Source: Candidatus Zhuqueibacterota bacterium
Lineage (GTDB): Bacteria; Zhuqueibacterota; Zhuqueibacteria; Oceanimicrobiales; Oceanimicrobiaceae
DNA: 64,000 nt
Direction: 5' to 3'
Assembly: GCA_029261995.1 (NCBI GenBank)
Contig: JAJDAF010000064.1
Span: 124,001-188,000 of the forward strand
In this document: positions 16,531-24,780 of the stretch, piece by piece
How positions within the stretch are numbered: position 1 is the first letter of the stretch
How the letters are laid out: each line of letters begins with the position of its first letter
Translations under genes and position numbers: made by a program
The notes under the pieces: model-generated
What the model was told of the DNA's origin: nothing
Seen by the model: the letters and a program-made list of their open reading frames with translations, nothing else
The model's database searches: none

Positions 16531-17055
16531 TGTCTTCGTGTCAGGTTTGGATGTACGCAGCCACCAGATGTCTCACGCCGTGTTTGCTCAGGGCTGACTT
16601 GCATATTTGATGCCCTCGACTTGCATAAACAAATCAGGCGCTTGGTCGAGGCTGGTGAGCGGAAGTGTGCCACCGATAAACTCTCCTCGCTGCGGTTTCG
16701 GAACCGGTGTCTTGCATATTTCCATTCTCCCGGCTCGATGAGAAAGAAGAAAATCATGTGCCTTCCGTTGTCTCCACCCATGTAAGCTTGCTCTTGCTTC
16801 GATTGCGCAAAGTGGTCGCTGTGGGGTGCATTCGTGCCGTTGTTTTACAATACTTTAGGTGAGTCGCGTCCGCCGTGGAACTACTCCAAAAAGGACTTCA
16901 AAATATAAATACTGCAACCGAAAGTCAAGCGAAAAGCTTGATTCGTGAAGGTCAATTGGCAGAGAGTGCTTTTGGGGGCCGGTAGCGGTCAGCACGCAGT
17001 TTTGGAGGGACGTAGAGAATAGCGAGTCCCATTCGCCGCCAACGTCTTGAGTTTC
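16531..17055 (-). other. 525-nt intergenic region upstream of ygfZ
   Basis: No convincing gene. It holds a candidate minus-strand promoter (16900-16928), three direct copies of CTTGCATA (16598, 16620, 16711; two extend to CTTGCATATTT) and a small inverted repeat TCAAGC-GAAAA-GCTTGA near 16925-16941. An 84-codon open frame at 16527-16781 has no RBS and no plausible protein pattern. Confidence 0.5.
16900..16928 (-). promoter_or_regulatory. Candidate sigma70 promoter for the ygfZ transcript
   Basis: Minus strand TTGACT (16923-16928), 17-nt spacer, TATTTT (16900-16905). Spacing is ideal. The predicted leader is ~365 nt and contains the CTTGCATA repeats. Confidence 0.4.
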
Positions 17056-17298
17056 CTACTGAGCGCTGCCGATTGTCTCCTGGCGGTCGATTGGGAAGTG
17101 GTCGTACACCTTTCTGATTCGGTGCGGCAGGAAAGCGCGCTTCAGCACGCGCTTGCTGACTTTGTTGGCGGTGCGAATTTTAACAGTCCCGGTGAGTTTC
17201 GAAAACCGGAGAATCAGGATACCGGAGGTGCTGCCGGCCAGAGCCTGCCGAAGGTCATCCATCGTTACGGCCTGCTCGAATTCAATAAACCTTTCCAT
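17056..17298 (-). CDS. Small conserved-looking protein of unknown function (80 aa)
   Basis: No domain recognised. The protein is mixed alpha/beta and basic in the second half (KVSKRVLKRAFLPHRIRKVYDHF). The ATG has an excellent Shine-Dalgarno (GGGGAG, six bases away), and the gene sits 49 nt behind rnz on the same strand, so it is probably real and co-transcribed with EamA and rnz. The basic patch could bind nucleic acid, but that is only inference. Confidence 0.6.
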   Translation of the reverse strand: MERFIEFEQAVTMDDLRQALAGSTSGILILRFSKLTGTVKIRTANKVSKRVLKRAFLPHRIRKVYDHFPIDRQETIGSAQ

Positions 17299-17347
17299 GG
17301 TGTCTCCCCAGATGGTGCAAGTGCTTGGTGGTTGTCCAGTCTTGGCG

Positions 17348-18262
17348 TCAAACGTCTATTTGCATCAAGTCTTGTGCTATTTCGGCCTCCGGAAAAATCT
17401 CTTTTGTCTGTGCGAGAAGTTCCGGTTCATAATCGGGATTGTAGCGTGAGCTGATGTGCGTGACCACAAGTCGTCTGGCTCCTGCCTGTTTGGCGACTTT
17501 CGCCGCTTGAACGACGGTGGAGTGGCCCGTCTCGCGAGCTAATCGGGTAAGTGATTTGTCGAAAGTCCCTTCGTGGATGAGCAAATCTGCATCCTTCGCC
17601 AGTTGAATTGCGTTTGCGCACGGTGCTGAGTCCAGGCAAATTGCGATTGTTTTTCCGGGACGGTCTGGCCCGATCACCTGCTCCGGGGCTACTTGCGATC
17701 CGTCTGGCAAAACGACCGTCCGTCCGCGCAAAAGTTGGCTTCGTAAAGGCCCGCTGGTCACACCGAGCCGGTCCGCCTCGTCGTTGTCAAATTTTCCCCG
17801 CTTAGGTTTTTCTGCGAGCCTGAACCCGAGTGTCTGTACCCGATGTGTCAACCGCCTGGCGGTCACCGTGTAATAACTCATCTCCCAAACCTCTTCATCT
17901 GTTTCTTGAGAAACTTCCTCGATTTGCAAAGGAAAGCCCAATGTAAACCGCGAAAGTTTTTGCATGTAGCCCAGATAATCTGCTAGCCCTTCTGGGCCAT
18001 ACAGATGGAGCCTCTTGTCGCGACCTGCAAGTTGCAGAGAACTCAGCAACCCGATTAAGCCGTTAAAATGGTCGCCATGCAAGTGCGAAATGAAGACCCG
18101 GTTGAGCTTGCCGGGCCTGAGCTTGGCTCGCAGGAATTGAACCTGAGCGCCCTCGCCACAGTCGAAGAGAAGAGTCTCGCCGCCGCGGCTGATTGCGGTT
18201 GAGGATGGCCAACGGAACAGGGTTGGGGTTGCGGCCCCGGTACCTAGAAAAATGACCGTCAT
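17348..18262 (-). CDS. rnz: Ribonuclease Z
   Basis: tRNA 3'-end endonuclease of the metallo-beta-lactamase superfamily. The N-terminus reads IFLGTGAATPTLFRWPSST as in RNase Z; the Zn motif HLHGDH occupies residues ~60-65, with later ligands in THRVQTLGF, CLDSAPCANA, ETGHST and THISSRY. At 304 aa the length is typical. The start at 18262 follows GGGGG and overlaps the upstream EamA stop by 4 nt (ATGA); a longer frame extending to 18454 merely runs into the EamA gene. The role is removal of 3' trailers from pre-tRNAs, needed when CCA is not encoded. Confidence 0.94.
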   Translation of the reverse strand: MTVIFLGTGAATPTLFRWPSSTAISRGGETLLFDCGEGAQVQFLRAKLRPGKLNRVFISHLHGDHFNGLIGLLSSLQLAGRDKRLHLYGPEGLADYLGYMQKLSRFTLGFPLQIEEVSQETDEEVWEMSYYTVTARRLTHRVQTLGFRLAEKPKRGKFDNDEADRLGVTSGPLRSQLLRGRTVVLPDGSQVAPEQVIGPDRPGKTIAICLDSAPCANAIQLAKDADLLIHEGTFDKSLTRLARETGHSTVVQAAKVAKQAGARRLVVTHISSRYNPDYEPELLAQTKEIFPEAEIAQDLMQIDV

Positions 18263-19134
18263 TGGCTTTCCCCCGGGGATAAGCTCTCTCCCCTCAGAAC
18301 CAGAACTACGCCAGTCAGAATTAACATACCACCAAAGAGTTGGATTGCAGTTATTTTTTCCCCAAAAAGAAAAAAGGCCAGAATTGGCGCTCCGATGGGT
18401 TCTCCAAGGGTAAGAACCGAAACGGTTGTCGCCGATACGTGCTGCAGCGCCCAATTGAATGTTGTGTGGCCGATCACTTGTGGGATTGCTGCGATGAGAA
18501 AAAGAAGGCCAAATGTTTGAGCATTATAGCTGATCAAATTGGTTTTCATGGGGATTGCGATGGCAATGACTCCGACCGCAGCCAGGGAATAAACAACGCT
18601 GACGTAGGAAACGGTGTCGATATGAGCCCGGAGTTTTCGACCGGCCAATAGATAGCCCGCCGCTCCTATGCCACCTAGCATGGCCAAACCGTTACCGACC
18701 ATGCCGCTGTCTCCGCTTTGTAGTTCCGCTGTGCTGATAACGATTGCGCCGGTCAGTGTCAGGGCGATGCCGGCGATTAACCATTTGGTCAACTTTTCGC
18801 CCAGGAGAAAGATAGAACCAATCCCGACAAATACGGGTGAGGTTGCCACAAGAACGACAGAGCTGGCAACCGAGGTGTATTTCAGCGATGTGATCCAAGT
18901 GACGAAATGCATGCACAAAAACGCGCCGGCGATGGCTGCCCATTTCAGATCCCCGGTCTTGTATTGTCTCATCGGGCTTCTGCCCTTGACAGCGACGACA
19001 AGCAGAAAGAAGCAGGCCGCCAACAACAGTCGGTACGAAGCAATCGCCATTGCCGGCGCGCTGCAAAGCTTGATCAGGATCGAGGCCATCGAAATGGCCA
19101 GAATACCAACGAAAACGATAAGGAAGAATCTCAT
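18259..19134 (-). CDS. EamA/DMT-family transporter
   Basis: Inner-membrane carrier with ten hydrophobic helices in two five-helix EamA repeats; the segments MASILIKLCSAPAMAIASYRLLLA and the C-terminal LGEPIGAPILAFFLFGEKITAIQLFGG are typical. Drug/metabolite-type transporters export amino acids, sugars or small metabolites; the substrate cannot be told. ATG 19134 is preferred to an upstream GTG (19155), although neither has a strong RBS. The gene is translationally coupled to rnz. Confidence 0.9.
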   Translation of the reverse strand: MRFFLIVFVGILAISMASILIKLCSAPAMAIASYRLLLAACFFLLVVAVKGRSPMRQYKTGDLKWAAIAGAFLCMHFVTWITSLKYTSVASSVVLVATSPVFVGIGSIFLLGEKLTKWLIAGIALTLTGAIVISTAELQSGDSGMVGNGLAMLGGIGAAGYLLAGRKLRAHIDTVSYVSVVYSLAAVGVIAIAIPMKTNLISYNAQTFGLLFLIAAIPQVIGHTTFNWALQHVSATTVSVLTLGEPIGAPILAFFLFGEKITAIQLFGGMLILTGVVLVLRGESLSPGESQ

Positions 19135-19168
19135 TTGGTTGTCAGCACTCTGCACAATTGAGAAACAG

Positions 19169-19204
19169 CAAGAGCCACCCGGCGTGTAGGCCAGGTGGCT
19201 CTTG
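19169..19204 (-). terminator. Hairpin terminator after the ferredoxin gene
   Basis: An 11-bp perfect stem, CAAGAGCCACC with GGTGGCTCTTG, lies 24 nt beyond the ferredoxin stop and before the EamA start. The T-run is weak (CTGTTTCTC), so termination may be partial. Confidence 0.6.
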
Positions 19205-19227
19205 GGCGTGAATCACTGATAGGGTGA

Positions 19228-19509
19228 TTACGGCGCCGACATGCCAAAGGCTTCGTAGTTGTAGGCAATAAACTTGTTCCACTTCTCAGGCACTTCATCT
19301 TCCGGGAAGATTGCCTCAGTCGGGCACTCGGGTTCGCAGGCACCGCAGTCGATGCATTCTTCAGGGTGAATGTAAAGCGTATCGAGGTAAGCTTCATCAC
19401 CCTCTTCAAGCTCAGTACCGTCGATTTCGTAGATACAGTCTACCGGGCAAACTTCCACGCATGCGGTGTCTTTGACACCTACGCAAGGCTCAGCGATAAT
19501 ATAGGCCAC
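19228..19509 (-). CDS. Seven-iron-type bacterial ferredoxin
   Basis: Small acidic electron carrier (93 aa) with eight cluster Cys: Cys9, 17, 21 and 25 in the first half and [12 protein letters not shown] (Cys52, 55, 58, 62) in the second. The wide spacing of the first motif (C-x7-C-x3-C-x3-C) is that of [3Fe-4S][4Fe-4S] ferredoxins. The start is GTG behind a near-perfect anti-16S sequence (see RBS entry), suggesting high expression. It is followed by its own hairpin and probably forms a single-gene transcript. Confidence 0.93.
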   Translation of the reverse strand: MAYIIAEPCVGVKDTACVEVCPVDCIYEIDGTELEEGDEAYLDTLYIHPEECIDCGACEPECPTEAIFPEDEVPEKWNKFIAYNYEAFGMSAP

Positions 19510-19510
19510 C

Positions 19511-19525
19511 TAATCACCTCCTTTC
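19511..19525 (-). promoter_or_regulatory. Near-perfect Shine-Dalgarno of the ferredoxin gene
   Basis: GAAAGGAGGTGATTA on the minus strand pairs with about 13 bases of the standard 16S 3' end, immediately before the GTG start. This fixes the GTG as start codon and shows that SD-dependent initiation operates in this organism. Confidence 0.85.
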
Positions 19526-19555
19526 CTGATGTTTTTTTTTCTGCATTTTTTAATG

Positions 19556-20128
19556 TTATTTGTCAAGGGTGACCATTTTCAGACACGTGCCGGTCACCTC
19601 GCCAATCACGTCGTCATAATTCACGGCGATGCGGCCGCTCTTGAGATAGAAAATCGTCTGCATGAGCGTTCCCATCATCATGGCGCTGCCGAGTTGAATA
19701 TCCATTTTGCGGAATACGCCCTGGCGTTGACCCAGTCGGAGAATCTTGCTGAGCATCTGCCGCGGCTTCATCCGCTCCCGTGATTGGCGTTTCAATTCGG
19801 TTTGATGTGCGGCAATGATGAAACTGTAGCGCCGCTGTTCGATTCTGGAGAATTCAAAAAAGCCCTGAACGTAAGCGTGCAGCATTTCTTCGGGCGTCCG
19901 GGCATGTTTCAGGTACCCTCTGAGATACCTCCAGAAATAATCGAGGTTCTCATCGAAAACACTGGCTGCCAGCTCTTCCTTGCTGTCGAAATGGCGATAG
20001 ATGGTCCCCTCGGAGATGCCGGCACGCAGTGCGATATCACGTGTGGTTGTCGCTTTGATGCCCTTTCGCATGAACAATGAAAGGGCTGCGTCGATGACAT
20101 CGGGTCTTTTTGTAATTGTGCGCGCCAT
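19556..20128 (-). CDS. TetR/AcrR-family transcriptional regulator
   Basis: 190-aa repressor-type protein. The N-terminal HTH spans residues ~25-47 (TTTRDIALRAGISEGTIYRHF), the diagnostic TetR block, followed by DSKEELAASVF. The C-terminal ligand domain is helical and unassigned. It is transcribed away from the histidine kinase gene from a consensus promoter with an operator-like palindrome over its start point, so autorepression is likely. The ligand is unknown. Confidence 0.92.
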   Translation of the reverse strand: MARTITKRPDVIDAALSLFMRKGIKATTTRDIALRAGISEGTIYRHFDSKEELAASVFDENLDYFWRYLRGYLKHARTPEEMLHAYVQGFFEFSRIEQRRYSFIIAAHQTELKRQSRERMKPRQMLSKILRLGQRQGVFRKMDIQLGSAMMMGTLMQTIFYLKSGRIAVNYDDVIGEVTGTCLKMVTLDK

Positions 20129-20142
20129 GTGGATCGGTGAAA

Positions 20143-20158
20143 GTGAGTGTTTACTTAC
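20143..20158. promoter_or_regulatory. Operator-like imperfect palindrome upstream of the TetR gene
   Basis: GTGAGTG-TT-TACTTAC: two 7-nt half-sites agree at 5 of 7 positions around a 2-nt centre. It covers about +1 to +17 of the predicted TetR transcript and lies 14 nt upstream of the gene, a typical autorepressor position. Confidence 0.5.
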
Positions 20159-20165
20159 AGCGGAA

Positions 20166-20194
20166 ATTATAGTGAATCATCCATTGAGTGTCAA
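20166..20194 (-). promoter_or_regulatory. Consensus sigma70 promoter of the TetR gene
   Basis: Minus strand TTGACA (20189-20194), exactly 17 nt, TATAAT (20166-20171). All twelve consensus bases are matched. The predicted start point is near 20159, directly at the palindrome. Confidence 0.75.
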
Positions 20195-20212
20195 GTTTTT
20201 TTTGCCTAAAAT
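20184..20212 (+). promoter_or_regulatory. Candidate promoter of the histidine kinase operon
   Basis: TTGAGT (20184-20189), 17 nt, TAAAAT (20207-20212), about 50 nt before the kinase start. Its -35 box overlaps the -35 box of the divergent TetR promoter by one base, so the two promoters probably compete for polymerase. Confidence 0.55.
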
Positions 20213-20261
20213 GAGCCAACCATGTTGGCACCAATTTTGGTGGACTACGTAGGTATTTGCC

Positions 20262-22010
20262 ATGCACCTTTCCAAACCCACTTGCGTGAATTCCAATCTG
20301 CGGAGGTTGAAGGGCTCTATTCAGCTTCTAGCGCTTCTTTTCGTGGCCTGTGCTCCCAGTACGTCCGGAGTGGTGATTCGGCCTTCAGAGCCGGCCCGGC
20401 TGCTGGACTGGCGCATCTCGCAAGGCGATGATCTCACGTGGGCTTTGCCCGAGTATGACGACACGCATTGGCAACAGCTCGATCTCTCCAGATGGAATTT
20501 CGACGAATCTCTATTGACCGGGCGTTTCTGGTTTCGCGTCAACGTCATTGTACCTGCTGCATCGGCAGAGCGTCAGATAGGGCTGCAATTCTTCGCGGTG
20601 ACCAGCGCTCAGGAGTTCTATTGGGATGGCCAGCTCGTCCACACCAACGGCGTCGTTGACATTGATACGCGGTCGGAAATTCCGGGTCGTGTCACGGGAC
20701 TGGTGCCGCTACCGTACGAATTAACAGCACCCGGCCAACACCAGCTTGCAATACGCATCAGCAATTTCAGCTTTGCCGATGAGCCGAGATTTGGACGTAT
20801 CCTGATCGGGCAGTTAGACGGTCTGCGCCACGAGATAATGCGTCATGAGCAGGCGACTATCTTTCTCACAGCCGTTTTTTTAACCGCCGCGATATTCAAT
20901 CTCATCATTTTCTTGGGCTTTCATCAGAGAATTGCTTATCTGTTTTTTGCCCTTTACTGTCTCTTTCATGCGGGTAAGATTGGATTGCGGCCAACCTGGA
21001 TATTCAAGAACATCGACCTGCTTTCTCTTCCGTTCCATTGGGAAGCCGTGCTTTGGTGCATGCTGCTGAGCGGCTTCTTTTTAGTCGTCTTTCTGCTTCA
21101 CGAGTTTTCAGTTCCGCAGCGCGAATTCTGGACGTGGGCCTTGGCCGGTTTTACTCTTCTCTCCTATTTTTGGATTCCGACTCAGCCGTTTGTCGTGCTC
21201 TCGAGCGGTTTTGCTTTTCTGCCGGCAATTTATGCCATCCGAAAGAATATGGATGGCAGTTGGCTCAGTTTAGTCGGCCTGATTGGGTTCAGCCTGCTGA
21301 CCTACCTGGGGTATCAGAATCTACTGAGTTTTGGCTATTTTGTCGGCTCACTATTCTTTGTCTCGTGCATGACGTTATCGCTTGGCAAACAAATTGGCCG
21401 GCAGGAGCGCCGTCGCCAGGAAGCCATCTTGAAATCATCCCGCCTTGAGAATGAATTGCTCAAGAAGAACATTCAGCCACACTTCATCATGAATTCTCTG
21501 ACCTCGCTGCAGGAACTGCTTGAACAGGATTCCGACCGCGCCAGCCAGCTTATCGAGGCACTGGCGGAAGAGTTTCGGGTCTTTTCAAAAGTCGCCAGCG
21601 AGAAACTCATCCCCATTGCGCATGAGCTGAACATGAGCCGTGCACACCTCAGGATCATGGAGTTTCGAAGGGAAGCAAAGTTTACTCTAGAAACAAGAGG
21701 GCTCAATGGTGACGAACAGGTACCGCCGGCTGTGTTTCATACTCTGATTGAGAATGGATTGACGCATGGCTATGCTGGGAAACAGTGCGGGCGGTTTGTG
21801 CTTTCGAAGGAACTGGAAGACGGTCGCGTTCGCTACGGGCTTTTTAACGATGGCCACCTCGAACCTTCTCCTGCCGGCGCCAGGGGCACGGGACTCAAGT
21901 ACGTAGAAGCGCGCCTGGAAGAATCCTTCCCAGGGTGCTGGCAATTGTGCTCGGAACCGATTGACGGAGGATGGCTTACGACCATCGAGATAACATCTGA
22001 CGCCAAATGA
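20262..22010 (+). CDS. 7TM-DISM/LytS-type sensor histidine kinase
   Basis: Membrane sensor kinase (582 aa). After an N-terminal hydrophobic segment, residues ~45-195 form a jelly-roll sensor resembling the 7TMR-DISM extracellular domain (FWFRVNVIVP, QEFYWDGQLVHTNG). About seven membrane helices follow (~205-380), then a coiled linker and a LytS/YehU-type His_kinase domain with phosphoacceptor His407 in IQPHFIMNSL. The ATPase part shows LIENGLTHGYAG (N-box) and GTGLKYVEARL (G-box). It probably senses a carbohydrate or envelope signal. The stop overlaps the response-regulator start (ATGA), making them a cognate pair. Confidence 0.9.
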   Translation: MHLSKPTCVNSNLRRLKGSIQLLALLFVACAPSTSGVVIRPSEPARLLDWRISQGDDLTWALPEYDDTHWQQLDLSRWNFDESLLTGRFWFRVNVIVPAASAERQIGLQFFAVTSAQEFYWDGQLVHTNGVVDIDTRSEIPGRVTGLVPLPYELTAPGQHQLAIRISNFSFADEPRFGRILIGQLDGLRHEIMRHEQATIFLTAVFLTAAIFNLIIFLGFHQRIAYLFFALYCLFHAGKIGLRPTWIFKNIDLLSLPFHWEAVLWCMLLSGFFLVVFLLHEFSVPQREFWTWALAGFTLLSYFWIPTQPFVVLSSGFAFLPAIYAIRKNMDGSWLSLVGLIGFSLLTYLGYQNLLSFGYFVGSLFFVSCMTLSLGKQIGRQERRRQEAILKSSRLENELLKKNIQPHFIMNSLTSLQELLEQDSDRASQLIEALAEEFRVFSKVASEKLIPIAHELNMSRAHLRIMEFRREAKFTLETRGLNGDEQVPPAVFHTLIENGLTHGYAGKQCGRFVLSKELEDGRVRYGLFNDGHLEPSPAGARGTGLKYVEARLEESFPGCWQLCSEPIDGGWLTTIEITSDAK

Positions 22011-22705
22011 AGATAATTATCGTTGAAGATGAAGCGCTCGTCGCTCGCCGGTTGGAGCGGCTGACTCGCCAGGCTCTGCAGGACGACAAGCACAGAATTA
22101 CGCTCAAAAGTACTTTGGAAGACGCCGCAACCTACCTCTACGAACATCCGGTCGATGTGCTGCTCCTGGACTTGAATCTTAATGGCCGAGATGGCTTTGA
22201 CCTGCTCAAAATGGCCGTTTCCGGTTCGTTTCACACGATTGTTGTGTCGGCGAATACGGACAGAGCGTTGCAGGCGTACGACTACGGTGTGGTCGATTTT
22301 GTTCCCAAACCATTCGGGATCGAACGGCTGCGGCGGGCGCTTGACAGATGCCGGAGTGCCGGCGAGCGCTCACCTCATTCTACAAAGTACCTGGCGGTCA
22401 GAAAAGCCGAGCGATTGAAATTAGTGGACGTGCAGGATGTCCGGTATATCCGCGGCGCCGGGGTTTATTCGGAACTTCACCTGACGAATGGCGGTGTGGA
22501 ACTGCACGACAAGACCCTGAGCCGGCTTTCAGATCTGCTGCCAGCCAATTTTCTCCGCGTCCACAAATCCTTTATCGCCAACCTGGATCATGTGCAGCAT
22601 TTCCGCAGTCATGGTAGTAGCAAATATGATTTGGTTCTGGAGAACGATGAAGTCCTGCCGGTCAGCCGTTCAAAATACAAGGAGTTGAAGGTTGCGCTTG
22701 CTTAG
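22007..22705 (+). CDS. LytTR-family response regulator
   Basis: 232-aa two-component regulator with a receiver domain (1-120): acidic pocket VEDE at residues 6-9, phosphoacceptor Asp55 in LLLDLNLNGRDGFDLL, conserved Lys in FVPKPF. A LytTR DNA-binding domain follows (~128-232) with YIRGAGVYSELHL, LPANFLRVHKSFIANLDHV and LPVSRSKYKELK. It is fed by the upstream LytS-type kinase. LytTR proteins bind paired direct repeats near -35; target genes are not evident here beyond the small secreted protein just downstream. Confidence 0.94.
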   Translation: MKIIIVEDEALVARRLERLTRQALQDDKHRITLKSTLEDAATYLYEHPVDVLLLDLNLNGRDGFDLLKMAVSGSFHTIVVSANTDRALQAYDYGVVDFVPKPFGIERLRRALDRCRSAGERSPHSTKYLAVRKAERLKLVDVQDVRYIRGAGVYSELHLTNGGVELHDKTLSRLSDLLPANFLRVHKSFIANLDHVQHFRSHGSSKYDLVLENDEVLPVSRSKYKELKVALA

Positions 22706-22822
22706 AGAGCATTTCACACGGCCATAGAGCAGTTCACAAACTTCCGTCAACTGCTGGCTTCGGATCGACGTAACCATGAGTGCTTCGAAATTCACAATTC
22801 CCAACAAACAGAGGAGAGAGAC

Positions 22823-23266
22823 ATGAAACAAGTTTTTGTTTTACTGGCTGTCCTGGTTGTGCCGTTGAGTTCAATTGCACGTGTCGATACGGGGGACAAA
22901 GATGCTGCCCTCAAAACCGTCGAGGAGGCGTATGTGCTCGGGATTCACACCAACCGCGACACGGAAGCCATGCGCAAAGGCTTTCATGAGGGCTTTATTA
23001 TGTTCATCAACTCCGAAGAAGGCCTACGCCAAGTCACGCGCGATGAGTGGATTGCGCGCATCGACGAAGGCAACAAAAAGGAACCGAACCGTCCGAAACG
23101 AAAGATCAAGGGTGATTTGACTCTGCTCGATTTGAACGGCAAAGCCGCTGTCGTGAAAGTCGATCTGTACCGCGATGGCAAGCACGCGTATACTGACTTC
23201 ATGTCTTTGTACAAGTTTGAGGATGGTTGGAAGATAGTCGGGAAGATCTTTCAAGGCCACAAATAG
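22823..23266 (+). CDS. Small secreted NTF2-like (lumazine-binding-type) protein
   Basis: 147 aa with a signal peptide (~20 residues, ending near SSIA) and a SnoaL/NTF2-like cone fold resembling the putative lumazine-binding family: TVEEAYVLGIHTNRDTEAM, KAAVVKVDLYRDGKHAYTDF, SLYKFEDGWKIVGKIFQ. Such domains bind small ligands or act as accessory sensors. The ATG follows GAGGAGAGAGAC, a strong RBS. It lies 117 nt behind the LytTR gene and may be its target or a ligand-binding partner of the kinase. Confidence 0.75.
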   Translation: MKQVFVLLAVLVVPLSSIARVDTGDKDAALKTVEEAYVLGIHTNRDTEAMRKGFHEGFIMFINSEEGLRQVTRDEWIARIDEGNKKEPNRPKRKIKGDLTLLDLNGKAAVVKVDLYRDGKHAYTDFMSLYKFEDGWKIVGKIFQGHK

Positions 23267-23334
23267 ACGTCACAGCGGGCGGCGAGTTCCGCTGTCCGCT
23301 GTCTGTTACATGTCCGCAGCTCGATTGCCGTGGA

Positions 23335-24660
23335 TCACTTCAGCAAAACCATTTCGCGGGTGGCCACTCTGGCGCTCGCCTGCAGACGGTAGTAGTAGAT
23401 CCCGTTTGGCAGACCCGCACCAGAAAAGGTCACTTCGTGTCTCCCGGCATCCCGTAGTCCATCCGCCAGCGTCACGACCTGTTGTCCCGCAACGTTGAAT
23501 ACCGCAAGCGTGACTCTCCCGGCGGTGTTCAGCCGGTAGATTATCTTGGTTGATGGGTTGAACGGATTCGGAAAGTTCTGCTCCAAAGTGAAGTCAACAG
23601 GAAGCCTCGGTGCTGTCGGTACTGAAGTCGCAACGCTGTCGGCGGAGTATTTGAACACGCGGTTGCCAACCGCGTAAGCGAGCGTGTCGCCAAAGAATCG
23701 AAAGCGATTCAAATTGAAGCCGGGAAAATCGAACAGGCGCCAGGTTTGCCCGCCGTCCGTCGTTTCGTAGGTTTGCTGGCCGCCACCGACCCACCCGCGT
23801 GACTGAGTCAGCATCCCCATTCCCTGAATCCGGAAGTCGCTTCCCACTTCTTCCTCAACCCAGGTCCGACCGCCGTCCTCGGTGCGCAACACATGTTGGC
23901 TACCTTCATCAAATTGCAGACGCTCGATGGACACAAAGCCTGTCTTACGAGTCGGAAAGGTCAGTTTCCAGCCCCATTCTCCCTGTGGGCCCTTCGGGCG
24001 CGGTGGAGTTTCGTGCTTCGTCTCCCAGGTCAGACCGCCATCTGCGGTGAACAAGACCACCGCCCGAATCGTGTTCGGAAACGCGCCGCTGGTACCGCCG
24101 CCAACCACAAAGCCTGAATCCGGATGGAAGAAATGACAGTCGATCAGAGTTTGCGCATGAGCACTCATGTCGATGGATTGCCAGTGCTGGCCCCCGTCTG
24201 TGGTTTTGACCACACGCGCGGGCCCGTCAAACCGTCCGGCGCCGTAGACAACGGATTCATTGACCACTGACAGGCCACAGATTCCGTTGATTGCCGGCCC
24301 GGTCAAAGAAGGGACGCCACTCCACGTCAGGCCGCCATCCAGGGTTTGCAGCAGGAACGCCTCGCCACCGAGGGCGCCAATCCAGCCACGCAACGAGTCC
24401 GCGAAACCGACACTGCGGAACCCGCCACCCCCGATCTGCGCAATGCGTTCCCAGGTCTTTCCGCCGTCTTGGGTGCGGTGTACTTCCCCCCGCAGGTTGA
24501 TCATCCAGCCAAGATCCGGAGTTAGGAAGAAAATGTCATCGTGTCTGCCGACCGCGCTTGGTGATGCGGGCAGGAGTTTCCAGGATTTTTGCGCATGTGA
24601 AATGCCATTCAAGCAAAACAGGAGAGTCAAAGTGCAGGCGAAGCCCAGCCTTCGTTTCAT
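23335..24660 (-). CDS. YCF48/BNR-type beta-propeller protein with sorting tail
   Basis: Exported protein (441 aa). A signal peptide (TLLFCLNGISHA) precedes a propeller of repeated Q/T-x-D-G-G-x-T-W blades (RTQDGGKTWERI, QTLDGGLTWSGV, KTTDGGQHW, FTADGGLTWE, RTEDGGRTWVEE, ETTDGGQTW), the pattern shared by YCF48-like and BNR/sialidase-like propellers. The C-terminal ~80 residues are a sorting tail with QNFPNPFNPSTKIIYRL and a final MVLLK. Sialidase active-site residues are not evident, so a structural or assembly role is preferred. It converges with the NTF2-like gene. Confidence 0.85.
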   Translation of the reverse strand: MKRRLGFACTLTLLFCLNGISHAQKSWKLLPASPSAVGRHDDIFFLTPDLGWMINLRGEVHRTQDGGKTWERIAQIGGGGFRSVGFADSLRGWIGALGGEAFLLQTLDGGLTWSGVPSLTGPAINGICGLSVVNESVVYGAGRFDGPARVVKTTDGGQHWQSIDMSAHAQTLIDCHFFHPDSGFVVGGGTSGAFPNTIRAVVLFTADGGLTWETKHETPPRPKGPQGEWGWKLTFPTRKTGFVSIERLQFDEGSQHVLRTEDGGRTWVEEEVGSDFRIQGMGMLTQSRGWVGGGQQTYETTDGGQTWRLFDFPGFNLNRFRFFGDTLAYAVGNRVFKYSADSVATSVPTAPRLPVDFTLEQNFPNPFNPSTKIIYRLNTAGRVTLAVFNVAGQQVVTLADGLRDAGRHEVTFSGAGLPNGIYYYRLQASARVATREMVLLK

Positions 24661-24780
24661 CGAACGCCTCCGTGATTAATTGTTATCGTCTCAGAAAAGT
24701 TGCCGGGTTTGTTCAACCTCCCGCGAATCAGAACAGGTCGATGCAGGCTGGGTGAATCGGTGGCGGGGAAAAAGATAACG

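Noticed and set aside
16527-16781. 84-codon minus-strand frame upstream of ygfZ
   Set aside because: No RBS, biased composition and partial overlap with ygfZ.
18263-18454. 64-residue N-terminal extension of RNase Z
   Set aside because: It lies within the EamA gene in another frame; the true start at 18262 has an RBS and the conserved N-terminus.
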